From JAFGIN01 sp050301235 (lineage in GTDB: Bacteria; Fibrobacterota; Chitinivibrionia; Chitinivibrionales; Chitinispirillaceae): a stretch of DNA of 64,000 bases. A program made the translations under genes and the position numbers. Position 1 is the stretch's first letter. Every line of letters starts with the position of its first letter. Of the stretch, positions 18,901 through 27,101 are shown piece after piece. The stretch lies in NCBI GenBank assembly GCA_050301235.1, contig JBNKZD010000097.1, positions 1 through 64,000 of the forward strand. The letters are read 5' to 3'. The notes beneath the pieces were generated by a model. The model saw only the letters and a program-made list of their open reading frames with translations, did not search any database and was not told where the DNA came from.

Positions 18901-19024
18901 TCCTCTTGCAGTGTCTGGTGTAAAGGGAAAACCAATATTGCTTACAAAGGATAGCTCAGGGAAGTTTGTTTTTAACACTGAAGTTGGGCGAACACTTGTG
19001 TATGAGGTTAGTTTTTCCAAGTGA
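15989..19024 (+). CDS. Secreted modular glycoside hydrolase with two carbohydrate-binding modules
   Basis: The 1011-residue protein has a signal peptide (KQLFLLGLFFSIASISAQ). Two homologous beta-sandwich modules follow (about 22-170 and 185-335, each starting near LPNGDFE or LTDAGFE and ending in AYFDD), as in CBM4/9-type binding domains. A TIM-barrel domain (about 380-800) of clan GH-A type comes next, with the start KFWGTNLVEKD, LRLHHMDAPW, a likely acid/base Glu in SEIINES and a likely nucleophile Glu in IITEWNH. A beta-rich C-terminal part ends the protein. It probably attacks plant or microbial beta-glycans outside the cell. GH5-like is the nearest family by motif, but the subfamily and substrate are unknown. 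AAGGAG precedes the ATG. Confidence 0.85.
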   Translation: MKQLFLLGLFFSIASISAQVNRLPNGDFEQRTSGWYGWGGTASDTAHTGKNGIQVINGFAKWSGAHQLLPLSDSIEMVELSGWIKTKNVTGGKESWEKARITLEFVDDQEKLVGNYPDAVGQVDGTSDWTQYRKKYTVHKGAKNVKVIVALGNCTGEAYFDDLQCFFYSASQVKAMTPASDSSGNLLTDAGFEHDGFGWNIFGASVSAPARSGKNAVLVKNTSPAWSGAEQVVVLPEGASKAVVGGWIKTVDVKKGKEDWETARISIEFADKQGALVGGYPPVTGSVVGTQDWKNYSKEYIVPPGTQSIKAQAALGNAVGTAYFDDISLMIYDKNNKLLQKGAISGPMDEGEWYPLDQNNTASGGHYVDWSSLLDAPAGKHGFLTVKNGKFFFKDGTPVKFWGTNLVEKDCFASNAEIDSVTSRLAKMGCNLLRLHHMDAPWAEKNIFGKAKSTRTLSATSLKQLDYLTAQCKKKGIYIFLDLLVHREFTPEDSVSEKPKELGAKQVGMYSRKLIDLQKEYASQLLNHVNEYTKVAYKDEPAIIGSEIINESTIFTHFSDNCISGVYKNELEELWKKSPYKDKTLAYFLPDWQAERTMLKNSGPGDFRQSLTFLSSLESAYYKEMENYLRSIGVKYPLAGSNMPLPLLGSLKDNSIMDFTINNDYWDHPQVWKIGNNWERVLYSPFNNGSQLKSPSRNTVFAKSYYKVDQKPLIITEWNHCYPNEQMIEAVPLVAAYSALQGWDGVLQFDFNLQSVGKDRIRNYTLSVAPEHVALWVMGAPLFLRSDVKAAPGIVVEAVTDSMALTLPNYSYFLENNKYLPYVTRVAKTFSGKAAGKPEQYKKYYDETSGIMKSETGELTLDSKKGIQTITTPQVQGVSGFIGNEKITLPAFSCKVSNTNASIYAVAKSKESLEKSSSFYLVVAGPVKMTDQKYNASRSALENPGKLPVIAQVIKGTITFANASQPKATVTPLAVSGVKGKPILLTKDSSGKFVFNTEVGRTLVYEVSFSK

Positions 19025-19040
19025 GATAATCACATTTTTT

Positions 19041-19105
19041 GCGGATTTCGCATTCGCCTCTACCCCTTTATCCGCGTCTCCATCTGAAATGGAGAGGGGG
19101 AAAGA
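19041..19105. repeat. CT/AG-rich inverted repeat (dispersed family)
   Basis: TTTCGCATTCGCCTCTACCC is followed by GTCTCCATCTGAAATGGAGA and a GGGGGAAAG run. It resembles the copies near 3.8 and 15.2 kb, including the TTCGC words beside the CT tract. Confidence 0.5.
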
Positions 19106-19230
19106 CTTAGAGGGCTAGTTGGTCAATGAGCAGTCCGTCAAATGTGGAGAGATACGAATGCGAACAACATGAGAATTGTGATATCTCCCCTCCGACGACA
19201 ACAAATGTTTCTGGGTGCGGGCACTAAAAA

Positions 19231-19319
19231 GCTTTTGGCTATTTGCCATTGGCTGTTGGCTAAAAAGTTCTTTATTATAGCTAATAGCTAAAAGCCAACT
19301 GCTAATAGCCTCTAAAAGC
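19231..19319. repeat. Loose inverted repeat of GGCTATT / AATAGC words
   Basis: GCTTTTGGCTATTTGCCATT on the left mirrors AATAGCTAAAAGCCAACTGC and AATAGCCTCTAAAAGC on the right. It is low-complexity, imperfectly palindromic and non-coding. Confidence 0.5.
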
Positions 19320-19395
19320 CCCACCAAATCGCCTCGCGGCGTCCATGTTATTAGTGACAAAGTGGCCAGTGACTGAGTAGGTTTAGTAAAAGAGA

Positions 19396-19445
19396 ATTTG
19401 TGATTTGTGATTTGTGATTTGTGATTGGTGATTGGTGATTGGTGA
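19396..19445. repeat. 7-base tandem repeat (TTTGTGA / TTGGTGA)
   Basis: About seven head-to-tail copies: four of TTTGTGA, then three of the one-base variant TTGGTGA. The array is perfect within each block, so copy number may vary by slippage. Confidence 0.85.
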
Positions 19446-19473
19446 TAAACTTAAAGAAGAAGAATAGAAAAAT

Positions 19474-19830
19474 TTACTTGCAAAAAATACCCATTTTTTC
19501 AAGTTCCGATTTAATCTGCAAACGCTTGTCTCCCTGAATCTCAATAGAGCCAACTCCATCCTCTATCTTAAAGGTTCCACCGGAACCACATTTTTTCTTG
19601 AGTGTTGTGGAGAGATCTTTGAGAAACTCTTCAGATGACGGAAGGCGGTCGATAACGGTGACATCTTTACCGCCACGATGTTTCTTTTCGATCCGCAGAA
19701 CTGCTTTGATTTTAGAGATGTCCGGTGTAGTATCTTTACAAGTACATGATGCTGCAAGTTTCTTACACCGGGGACATGGTTTGTTAAGGTCCGGGTTTGT
19801 GGAATAGACTAACTCAGAATCGTTGCTCAT
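19474..19830 (-). CDS. SUI1/YciH-type translation initiation factor homologue
   Basis: The 118-residue protein has an N-terminal zinc-ribbon-like pair of Cys motifs (CPRCKK, CTC) and a SUI1 (eIF1) domain at about 40-118 with the core KHRGGKDVTVIDRLP, the KKKCGSGGTFK loop and the C-terminal EIQGDKRLQIKSELEKMG. Bacterial YciH is thought to affect start-site fidelity under stress. Its ATG directly follows the stop codon of the upstream outer-membrane protein gene, so the two form an operon. Confidence 0.9.
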   Translation of the reverse strand: MSNDSELVYSTNPDLNKPCPRCKKLAASCTCKDTTPDISKIKAVLRIEKKHRGGKDVTVIDRLPSSEEFLKDLSTTLKKKCGSGGTFKIEDGVGSIEIQGDKRLQIKSELEKMGIFCK

Positions 19831-20520
19831 CTACTTTGTTCTTATTGCAAAAATTACATCAAAAAATGGTGCAACATGTGGACTATACTCGTTAAGATTT
19901 GTTTCCACAAGATCAATACCTGCATCAAAATTAAGATAAGGGATTGCAGGGGGGTGGATGCGAATACCACCATCGGTATTAAGCCAGAACCCACCATCAT
20001 CAGGATGAAAGTCAATTGATGTTCCCAGTTCCCATATTATTGACCAGACTTCTGATGGCGTTGCTTTAAGTGCAAAATCTGCACCTAAGGAAAACCGATC
20101 ACCTATTTGCATATGAGGAACAAGACAGGTTTCAAAAGTACTGGTTTTGGAGATACCCCAGGCAAGAAACGCTCCCAGACGGGGACTTGATTCGCGTCTT
20201 ATTCCATGTCCACCCCATGGTAATTCAACAAATGACCATGCCATACCTGCTCCAACAGAAAGATTATCTTTGATTCCATATCTGGCGCCGAAATTTATTC
20301 TACCAATGTTGTCAAGCAATGACATACCCAGTTGCAGGTGTGCTGGTAATGTAAAGGAAACTTCGTGGAGGCTTGCAACAAGATCATACTCATTATTAAG
20401 ATATGCTGTCGGCACGTAAAAATAGTGTGTAGGCTGCGCTGGTCTCAGTGTCGATTGTGCGGAAAAAAGCGGTAGAGCAGCTAATGCCAGTAATGTGATG
20501 GTTTTATAGAATGTACCCAT
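19831..20520 (-). CDS. Putative outer-membrane beta-barrel protein
   Basis: The 229-residue protein starts with a signal peptide (TITLLALAALPLFSAQS). It continues with regularly spaced amphipathic strands rich in Gly and aromatic residues (for example NIGRINFGARYGIKDNLSVG) and ends in a strand, FFDVIFAIRTK. This is the look of a small outer-membrane barrel with 8-12 strands. GAAAGGAAAGAAAT precedes the ATG. I do not recognise a specific family. Confidence 0.7.
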   Translation of the reverse strand: MGTFYKTITLLALAALPLFSAQSTLRPAQPTHYFYVPTAYLNNEYDLVASLHEVSFTLPAHLQLGMSLLDNIGRINFGARYGIKDNLSVGAGMAWSFVELPWGGHGIRRESSPRLGAFLAWGISKTSTFETCLVPHMQIGDRFSLGADFALKATPSEVWSIIWELGTSIDFHPDDGGFWLNTDGGIRIHPPAIPYLNFDAGIDLVETNLNEYSPHVAPFFDVIFAIRTK

Positions 20521-20561
20521 ATTTCTTTCCTTTCAGTGATTTTACAGTGCATATGCCTGTC

Positions 20562-20595
20562 ATATAAAAAAAGGGATAGTAAACCTCCATCCCTT
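20562..20595 (-). terminator. Intrinsic terminator of the radical SAM gene
   Basis: Read on the - strand, AAGGGAT and ATCCCTT pair around an 11-base loop and run straight into TTTTTTTATATG. It lies 60 bases after the radical SAM stop codon and ends that transcript before the outer-membrane protein gene. Confidence 0.85.
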
Positions 20596-20656
20596 AACTC
20601 TGTATTTTTACTGTAGCAAAAAAATATCAGAACGTTGAATTTTTTAGAAACTCTGA

Positions 20657-21865
20657 TCAAAATCCCTGCAGGCCGCAGCAGCGTGTGCAAACCGGCATCA
20701 GGCCTTTTTTCATTTCACGACGGAATTTTTTGTATTCCGGACCATTCCATATATCGTAAAATGATTTTTCATGAACATTTCCACAGAGATAGTCCTGATA
20801 ATCACGGCAGGGTGTCATGAGCCCTTCAGGAGTGATTTCGGCAATATAATAGATACTGTCGCACTGAGGATAACCACAATGCCATGAATGATCACTGTAA
20901 TATCTTCGGATCTCCTCCTCTTTTTCGATATCCGGGAGGATATGGGGAACGCAGGCCTTTCCTTTGGACATCTGTTTAATCTGCCTGATCTGATCAGCTG
21001 TCACCGCAGCATTGACATCATCAAAACATGATTTGAGATACCCACGGTGATTTTTGGGCTTGTACCCGAAGCGATCTTCAAAAACTTTTTCGTGAAGGTC
21101 TGCGCGTTCTTCGGTAATAAACCACCCGAAATACATCGGATGCAACTGTGCTTTATCGAGAATCAATCGATGTATATCTGCAAGGTGTGCATGGTTGTAA
21201 TTAGAAACAACGGTGATGGGGATTACCAGTGGAAACAGCAGCTTTTTTCTCTTTTTAATCTCATCAACCTTGGAGATAATGTTCATCACTTTTTCAAAAT
21301 TATCAGATGATCGACCATTAGCAGGGGTACGGAGGTAGTTTTGTGATGCTGCATCCCACCCGTCAAGACTGAGGAATAATACCTGAAGAGCACCGGTGTC
21401 GATAAGATCTTCAATAATTCTATCAAGATCCTGTGCGTTGCTTACGATCGAGCCTTTTAATTTGTATTTTGCCATCTCCTGGAAAAGAGGTACCAGTGGT
21501 TTCCACATGGTTGGCTCACCACCCCATATATAATAGAATGGATGATCATGGCGGGTTTCGAATACAATACGTTTTACTACTTCAAAGTCAAGCTGGTTGA
21601 GTTTTTCACCACGTTCAAGTTTCAGACGAAGGTGCCCGTTTTCACCCCACTGACCACACGAGCCACACCGGAGATTGCAGACTTCATTGACCCGAATACT
21701 GATCTGACCAACAGGGATATCTTTTTCAGGATCGTTTTTCCCGAAATATTTTCTGATCTGCTGGGGGAACATGTGCCATGAGTCTGTATTGGTGAGGAGG
21801 TTGGGAATGATGTATTTCTTTACAAAATCCCATGGAAGTAACGCTTTTCCATCATACTTTGCCAT
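20657..21865 (-). CDS. Radical SAM/SPASM-domain protein
   Basis: The 402-residue protein has the radical SAM motif CNLRCGSC at 63-70, the GGEP motif in YYIWGGEPTMWKP, and a SPASM-like C-terminal region with paired Cys (CRDYQDYLCGNV, then CTRCCG) that probably hold auxiliary iron-sulfur clusters. The C-terminal layout GNVHEKSFYDIWNG is common to SPASM enzymes. The substrate is unknown, as no precursor peptide is evident next to it. It has its own terminator. It is not closely similar to the two radical SAM/TPR enzymes further right. Confidence 0.85.
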   Translation of the reverse strand: MAKYDGKALLPWDFVKKYIIPNLLTNTDSWHMFPQQIRKYFGKNDPEKDIPVGQISIRVNEVCNLRCGSCGQWGENGHLRLKLERGEKLNQLDFEVVKRIVFETRHDHPFYYIWGGEPTMWKPLVPLFQEMAKYKLKGSIVSNAQDLDRIIEDLIDTGALQVLFLSLDGWDAASQNYLRTPANGRSSDNFEKVMNIISKVDEIKKRKKLLFPLVIPITVVSNYNHAHLADIHRLILDKAQLHPMYFGWFITEERADLHEKVFEDRFGYKPKNHRGYLKSCFDDVNAAVTADQIRQIKQMSKGKACVPHILPDIEKEEEIRRYYSDHSWHCGYPQCDSIYYIAEITPEGLMTPCRDYQDYLCGNVHEKSFYDIWNGPEYKKFRREMKKGLMPVCTRCCGLQGF

Positions 21866-21977
21866 TCTTCAAGCACCTTTCATAGTATCTGCTGATTCAA
21901 ATAATCACAGAATATATTAAATCGCTCCATCTTTCAGGTATACTTTTTCACGAAAACCTTAGATATGAAGTACATTT

Positions 21978-23897
21978 TTACGATGGTTCAAGTTGCGACA
22001 GCTCTTCCTGATGAGCCTCCCAATCATTCATAAGTTCGCTCAGAGAAGTCTCCTCATCAGTGATCTGGCGTGAGAGTGTGTGTAGCAATTCAAAGTTTGT
22101 TGCATTTGCAGGATCATCAAGTGATTTTTTAAGATCAGCCAGAGCATTTTCATGAACTACGATTTCACGTTCAATCTTTTCTATCTGCCGGGTAAGCTTC
22201 TTTCGCTGTTCCCGTTCGATGATCTTTTTTTCTTTATCACTTGTTTTGGGGTTTGACGATTCTTTTGATGATGCTGAGTTGTCACGCTTTTCATCAGGAA
22301 ACATCATTTCGACGTATGTACGGTAGTCATCCAGAGTGCCGGGAAAATCCCGAACTGATCCTGGACGTATTTCGATAATACGGGTTGCAATCTGTGAAAT
22401 AAAATACTCATCATGTGAAACAAACAGAATTGTACCCTTGAACTCTGCCATTGCAACAGCAAGCATTTCGATCGATTGTATGTCAAGATGGTTGGTTGGT
22501 TCATCAAGCAAGAGCAGGTTGCCTGGGTTTGCCAGAATTGTAGCCAGTACCAGACGTGCTTTTTCTCCACCTGAACAAACTTCAACTTTTTTATCAACAG
22601 AATCACCACTGAACAGAAATGCGCCCAGAATATTTCGCACGAAGGTGGTCTCGGTACGCACCGATTCTGTCCGGACTGTTTCGTAGAGTGTCTTTGATAT
22701 GTCGAGTTGCTCAAGCTGATGCTGTCCAAAATAGCGGACGGTTGTATTATGCCCAATCGTGAGTTCACCGGATTTTGGTGTGAGCATGCCGGTGACGAGT
22801 TTTAAGAGTGTTGATTTACCAGCTCCGTTAGGACCGACAATCGCCACCTTATCTCCACGGTTGATTAAAAGGGAAAGATTGGTAAAGACATCTTTTTCAC
22901 CATAACCGGTAGTAACTCGGGACAACTGGAGCGGAATGTTTCCGGACATTGGCGGATCGGGGAAGGAGAACTGGATTGTTTTCCCATCCTGGATAATTAC
23001 CGGGAGTTCTGCTTTGAGTTTTTCAAGCAGTTTTGCTCTGGATTGCGCCTGGGTTGCTTTGGTCGCTTTTGCTTTGAACCGCTCCACAAAGCGTTCTGTC
23101 TGTGCGATTTTTGTTTCGAGGTTTTTTGCGCGGTTCAGTTCGTTTTCCCGCAGCTCTTCTTTGAGCATCTGGAACTGATCGTAGTTACCCTTGAGTTGAA
23201 GAATAGTTGATCCACTGATCTCCGCGGTATACGTAGTGATTCTATTGAGAAAATCACGATCATGGCTGACAATGAGCATCCCACCTTTGTACCGATCGAG
23301 AAATCGCTCAAGCCATACCAGAGAGTCCATATCCAGGTGGTTCGTTGGTTCATCAAGGAGTAGAAAATCGGGTGAGGTCAGCAGCAGTCTTCCAAGCACA
23401 GTTCGCATCCGATAGCCACCACTAAGGCTTTTTACTGGCTGATTCCAGTTTTCCTGCGGAACACCAAGACCGGCAAGGATAGCCTCTGCACGGGAACTCA
23501 ACGAGTAACCATCATGGAAATGCATGGCATCGTAGAGTGCATCGATCTTTTTAAGTTCTTTTTGCAGTTCCTGGGGATCGAGCGAATTTGAGATCGACTC
23601 AAGCTTCTCTTCAAAATTGAGAATATGCTCGAATGGTTCAAGTACAATCTCCATGGGGGACATGTGATCAAGAACTTCCACTTCCTGAGGAAGATACCCG
23701 ATTGAGAGACCTGATGGAATATGAATGGTCCCCTTATCAACCGATTCAACATTGCTGAGGATGCGTAAAATGGTGGTTTTTCCGGAGCCGTTGCATCCGA
23801 TCAGCCCTGTGCGCTCTTTATCGTGGAACGAAAGTGAGACCTGATCGAACAGGACCTTACTTCCGTACTGCTTTGAGATGTTTTCCAAGGTAATCAT
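21978..23897 (-). CDS. ABC-F family ATPase
   Basis: The 639-residue protein has two ABC domains in tandem with Walker A sequences GCNGSGKTT and GPNGAGKST and signature motifs LSGGYRMR and CSGGEKAR. An arm/linker lies between the domains (about 240-320). A charged coiled-coil C-terminal extension of about 90 residues resembles that of Uup/YheS/YdiF. It lacks membrane segments, as expected for ribosome-acting ABC-F proteins rather than transporters. It is probably a housekeeping translation factor; antibiotic resistance cannot be judged from sequence alone. Confidence 0.92.
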   Translation of the reverse strand: MITLENISKQYGSKVLFDQVSLSFHDKERTGLIGCNGSGKTTILRILSNVESVDKGTIHIPSGLSIGYLPQEVEVLDHMSPMEIVLEPFEHILNFEEKLESISNSLDPQELQKELKKIDALYDAMHFHDGYSLSSRAEAILAGLGVPQENWNQPVKSLSGGYRMRTVLGRLLLTSPDFLLLDEPTNHLDMDSLVWLERFLDRYKGGMLIVSHDRDFLNRITTYTAEISGSTILQLKGNYDQFQMLKEELRENELNRAKNLETKIAQTERFVERFKAKATKATQAQSRAKLLEKLKAELPVIIQDGKTIQFSFPDPPMSGNIPLQLSRVTTGYGEKDVFTNLSLLINRGDKVAIVGPNGAGKSTLLKLVTGMLTPKSGELTIGHNTTVRYFGQHQLEQLDISKTLYETVRTESVRTETTFVRNILGAFLFSGDSVDKKVEVCSGGEKARLVLATILANPGNLLLLDEPTNHLDIQSIEMLAVAMAEFKGTILFVSHDEYFISQIATRIIEIRPGSVRDFPGTLDDYRTYVEMMFPDEKRDNSASSKESSNPKTSDKEKKIIEREQRKKLTRQIEKIEREIVVHENALADLKKSLDDPANATNFELLHTLSRQITDEETSLSELMNDWEAHQEELSQLEPS

Positions 23898-24048
23898 AGT
23901 TTGAGGAGTAAAAATAATAAAAGGGGAGTGATTCGAAACGTATATTTATTAATATGGAAAATGACTTTCTGATCAATATGTTCAACCTAATTGTTGAATT
24001 TCGTAATAACCTTTTAAAAAAAATAGCTGAGAGTTGGATTGGTAATTT

Positions 24049-24540
24049 GTGAGAAATTTAAAACAAATGATTTTCAAAAAAAATGCAGTTTTAAGATCCG
24101 TTCTGTTTCTGTTTTCGTTCGGTTTTTTGTTCAACACTTTTGCCGAAAATCCTCCCTGGTATTCTGCTGATACCGTTGAAGGAATCTGGAGGACCAGTAA
24201 CTACGAGACAAAACAACCGGAACTTCTGGTAAGGCTCTGGTCGCAGCACGATACGCTGTTTGGAGATGTTATCGATGTTATCGGGCTGAGCCTTATGAAT
24301 AATCCAGTCTGCCAGAATTGTACCGATTCGCTTAAAGATGCTCCGCTCAAAGGTATGAGGATTGTCTGGGGGCTGACCAGAGGTGATAAAAACTGGCGAA
24401 AGGGTAAAATGCTCGATATCTCTGATGGTAAAGTCTATCGTTGTGAACTTCAGTTAACAGAAAACGGAGATCTTTCTGTATTTTCATTTGTTAATAGAGT
24501 GTTTAAGGTGGGAAGGACATTTGTCTGGAAGAGAAACTGA
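24049..24540 (+). CDS. DUF2147 family exported protein
   Basis: The 163-residue protein carries a signal peptide (SVLFLFSFGFLFNTFA) and one DUF2147 domain: an N-terminal VEGIWRT strand, then CQNCTDSLKDAPLKGMRIVW, and a strand-rich end VGRTFVWKR. DUF2147 proteins are small periplasmic lipocalin-like proteins of unknown role. The start is GTG; an ATG 18 bases further is an alternative. No strong ribosome site is seen. Confidence 0.8.
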   Translation: MRNLKQMIFKKNAVLRSVLFLFSFGFLFNTFAENPPWYSADTVEGIWRTSNYETKQPELLVRLWSQHDTLFGDVIDVIGLSLMNNPVCQNCTDSLKDAPLKGMRIVWGLTRGDKNWRKGKMLDISDGKVYRCELQLTENGDLSVFSFVNRVFKVGRTFVWKRN

Positions 24541-24576
24541 TAATAATGTTCCTTTTTGAATCGATGGAGGAACTGA

Positions 24577-24729
24577 ATGAATCAAGTTAACTTCAGAGGT
24601 ATTCTTTTTGCACACCGGGAAAAGACGGAGGTCTTCGAACCTGTGCTACATCCTGACGTAAGATTGCTATTCCAACTACAAGGTTATTTTTACTTGTCGC
24701 AATCTATGTATATACTCTTATCCAAATGA
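24577..24729 (+). CDS. Possible small protein (50 residues), weakly supported
   Basis: A 50-codon frame starts ATG with GATGGAGGAA just upstream, ends TGA and is convergent with the precursor-peptide gene. It has no recognisable motif. The good ribosome site is the only support, so it may be spurious. Confidence 0.2.
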   Translation: MNQVNFRGILFAHREKTEVFEPVLHPDVRLLFQLQGYFYLSQSMYILLSK

Positions 24730-24761
24730 TCACAGGGGAATTTTTATGAAAGTTATAGCCA

Positions 24762-24794
24762 TAAAAAAGGGGTAACACGCTAGTGTGTTACCCC
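24762..24794 (-). terminator. Intrinsic terminator after precursor peptide 1
   Basis: GGGGTAACAC and GTGTTACCCC form a perfect 10-bp stem with a 6-base loop. Read on the - strand it runs into TTTTTTAT. It lies about 30 bases after the precursor stop codon. Confidence 0.9.
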
Positions 24795-24821
24795 TTCACA
24801 AACATCGAAATGCAAACCCAA

Positions 24822-25043
24822 TCAACCATTAGGCATGATTGCATATCGCGGTGTCATGTCAGCTGGCATAATAGCATATCGCGGTGTCAGATCAACCGGT
24901 AATATACCATATCTCAGTACCATGTCAACTGGTAAAACTGCATAACGTGGAGAGATAATACTTAAGGATGTCGTTGTGATATCATAGCCACCCGACATAC
25001 TGAGCAACTCTTCATCAGAAAGTACCTTTTTTTCTTCGTTCAT
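24822..25043 (-). CDS. Double-glycine-leader RiPP precursor peptide 1 with four Tyr-Ala/Gly repeats
   Basis: The 73-residue peptide has a leader ending LSDEELLSMSGG (Gly18-Gly19), the cleavage signal of C39 peptidase exporters. The core carries four units, RYAVLP, RYGILP, RYAIMP and RYAIMP, with Tyr34, 45, 56 and 67 spaced exactly 11 apart and separated by acidic PVDM/PADM-type linkers. The ATG follows AAAGGAGGTGAAAATT; an in-frame GTG nine bases upstream overlaps the ribosome site and is rejected. It lies 71 bases after the radical SAM/TPR gene on the same strand, and a strong terminator follows. It is paralogous in design to the peptide near 59.6 kb. The mature product is unknown; tyrosine-centred modification by the neighbouring enzyme is inferred. 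Confidence 0.85.
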   Translation of the reverse strand: MNEEKKVLSDEELLSMSGGYDITTTSLSIISPRYAVLPVDMVLRYGILPVDLTPRYAIMPADMTPRYAIMPNG

Positions 25044-25114
25044 AATTTTCACCTCCTTTCTTTATGTTTGCGTGTGATAAAGAATATGTAAAAAAATTAA
25101 ATTTTAATGTCAAG

Positions 25115-26641
25115 TCATGCAGTTATACGCGTCTTTTCAAATAGTGGTTTGTTGTTATCATAAAATGATGGCGATTTATCTTTAGCATCACAGAGAACTG
25201 CATATGCTTCTTCATGACGGTTTTGTTCGATAAGTGCCAGTGCCAGATCGTGCCAGGGATCCATGAAATTTTCATCGGAAAACTCGACAGCTTTTCGTAA
25301 ATGACTGATACCAGCCTCCACCTCTCCAAGTTTGCATAAAGTCAATCCCATTCCTTTATTGGCATATACATCATTTCCATTAATTCCTAGCGCCCTGGTA
25401 TTGGCCTCTTTTGCATCCTGATAGTTCTGGAGCATAAAGTTTGTGTAACCTAAGAGTCCAAGAATTTCGATGTTATCGTTTTGCAATTCCATGCCTCTTC
25501 GCAGTGCAAGCTCACCCAGTTGAAAATCACCTTTTTCAAGAAAGAAACGGGCCTTTTTGATAACAGTCCCAACTTCATTTATCATTGAAAATTGTTCCTG
25601 TACTTTTTTCATCGTTGTATAATATGAACAGTAACGATTCTCTTTGTAAATATCACCTTCTATTGTGAGGCGTGTATTGCTGCAACCGCCCAGGCACAGC
25701 TCGCCAAAACGACACCTGGCACAAAATCCGGAAAGTTTCTGTTTTGACATTTCACGGCTCCACAAAAATGCTGTTGGACCATTCCAGATCTCCAGAAGAG
25801 ATTTTTCACGAATGTTTCCTTCAACAAATCTTCTGTCTCTGATTGAAGTGCAGGCGATTATATCACCATTATGCAGAATTCCCATTACCCGTTTTCCTGC
25901 ACCACATCCCTGCCACATATATCCCTTTTCTGGATTTCTTTTTGTACGTACTTCAACCTCTTTGAGGCTATAATACCCAATACAGTCTGCAAGCTGAAAT
26001 TCAACAGATGTGTTTTTGTAATGTTTGTGTGCAAAATTGATCACATGATCAACACATTCAGGATCTTCAAGTAACTCAATGTTTTTGCTCATACTGCCCA
26101 TCGGAACACCCATCTGTATCTGCCATCCTTCAATACCTTTTTTTTCAAGCAAAGCGAGAAGTTCGGGTAATTCTCCTGAATTTTTTTTGTTTACAGTGGT
26201 GATAATTGAACGGTGAAGGCCACTATCTTTCATGAGATCAAGAGCTTGCATAATCCTGTCGAAAGAGCCCGCTTTTCTAATGTAATCGTGAGTATCTTTT
26301 AATCCGTCCAGACTGAAAGCAATTGTATTAATTCCCGCCTTTAGTGCCCTCTCGATAATATTTTCATTCATTGACCATCCGTTGGTGATCATATTGGCAA
26401 TAATACCGTTTTTTCCAAGTTCACCTGCAATTTGATCCCAGTCGCTCCTCAGAGTTGGTTCTCCACCTGAAAGGGTTATACATTTTATTCCGAGGCTGCC
26501 AAGATCTTTGCATAGTGCAAGAGCTTCACTCGTGGACAGCTCGCCGGGGAGGGCACCTTCACAAGCAGATCCACAATGTTTGCAGCGCATGTTGCAGCCC
26601 ATAGTGATCTCCCAGACTCCTGCAATGGGTGTGTATTCCAT
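25115..26641 (-). CDS. Radical SAM/SPASM peptide maturase with C-terminal TPR domain (paralogue 1)
   Basis: The 508-residue enzyme has CNMRCKHC (about 16-23) for the SAM cluster, LSGGEPT, and a SPASM region (about 250-335) with many Cys: GCGAGK, ACTSIRDR, FCARCRFGELCLGGCSN. Three or so tetratricopeptide repeats follow (about 370-500). It opens with GVWEITMG, shared with its paralogue near 53 kb, to which it is clearly similar over its full length. Such SPASM enzymes modify ribosomal peptides, and the adjacent repeat peptide is the obvious substrate. The TPR tail may help bind the leader, as no separate RRE protein is seen. AAAGGAGAAATGT precedes the ATG. No exporter is adjacent. Confidence 0.9.
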   Translation of the reverse strand: MEYTPIAGVWEITMGCNMRCKHCGSACEGALPGELSTSEALALCKDLGSLGIKCITLSGGEPTLRSDWDQIAGELGKNGIIANMITNGWSMNENIIERALKAGINTIAFSLDGLKDTHDYIRKAGSFDRIMQALDLMKDSGLHRSIITTVNKKNSGELPELLALLEKKGIEGWQIQMGVPMGSMSKNIELLEDPECVDHVINFAHKHYKNTSVEFQLADCIGYYSLKEVEVRTKRNPEKGYMWQGCGAGKRVMGILHNGDIIACTSIRDRRFVEGNIREKSLLEIWNGPTAFLWSREMSKQKLSGFCARCRFGELCLGGCSNTRLTIEGDIYKENRYCSYYTTMKKVQEQFSMINEVGTVIKKARFFLEKGDFQLGELALRRGMELQNDNIEILGLLGYTNFMLQNYQDAKEANTRALGINGNDVYANKGMGLTLCKLGEVEAGISHLRKAVEFSDENFMDPWHDLALALIEQNRHEEAYAVLCDAKDKSPSFYDNNKPLFEKTRITA

Positions 26642-27101
26642 ACATTTCTCCTTTTTTTTTGATTTTTCTCAATCAGGTCTCAGGTTTCCCGATTTATTCA
26701 AAGACATACCTTTGATACAATACTCAAAATAGTTACTATGTAAAAGTATCTAAATTTTCGAGAACAAAAATCGTGCAAGTTGTAAATCTCAGATGCAAGC
26801 CGCTTATGACGACCAGAATTTTATATAAAAAGAACCAGAGACTGGTTATCACAATTCTGTTCAGCCTTTGTCTAATCAATATAGATATTGTTAATATAAT
26901 GTTCAATACTTATTTACACATTGATTTGACATGCTGGCTTGATTGAACATATGTGATGATGGCTGTCTGCTCGATTGTGACGGATCAGAAACGGTAGCAA
27001 ATTCACAGGGAGAACGGATTCATGTTGTAAAAAAGCCAGGGTTTTTATACAACTGTTTTATAGAAAAAGAGGTATAGTTTCTTATCGTGTTGAAGATTAA
27101 A
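26642..27101. other. Non-coding gap between eCIS cargo gene and RiPP unit 1
   Basis: About 460 bases are AT-rich, without a supported gene. A 44-codon + strand frame (26943-27077, TTG start, four Cys) has no ribosome site and was not accepted. The promoter of the radical SAM/precursor unit must lie in the part nearest 26.7 kb, but no clear -35/-10 pair stands out. Confidence 0.5.

Larger units (their letters stand above)
19025..19473. other. Repeat-filled intergenic region
   Basis: No gene is supported. The stretch holds a CT/AG-rich inverted repeat at about 19041-19105, a loose inverted repeat of GGCTATT/AATAGC-type words at 19231-19319 and a 7-base tandem repeat at 19396-19445. It separates convergent genes. 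Confidence 0.6.

Noticed and set aside
19396..19445. Tandem 7-mers as a CRISPR array
   Set aside because: Units are 7 bases head-to-tail without spacers, and no cas genes are present in the window.
26943..27077. 44-codon + strand frame with four Cys (CDDGCLLDCDG)
   Set aside because: It needs a TTG start without a ribosome site and is opposite to all neighbouring genes. Composition is suggestive but not enough.
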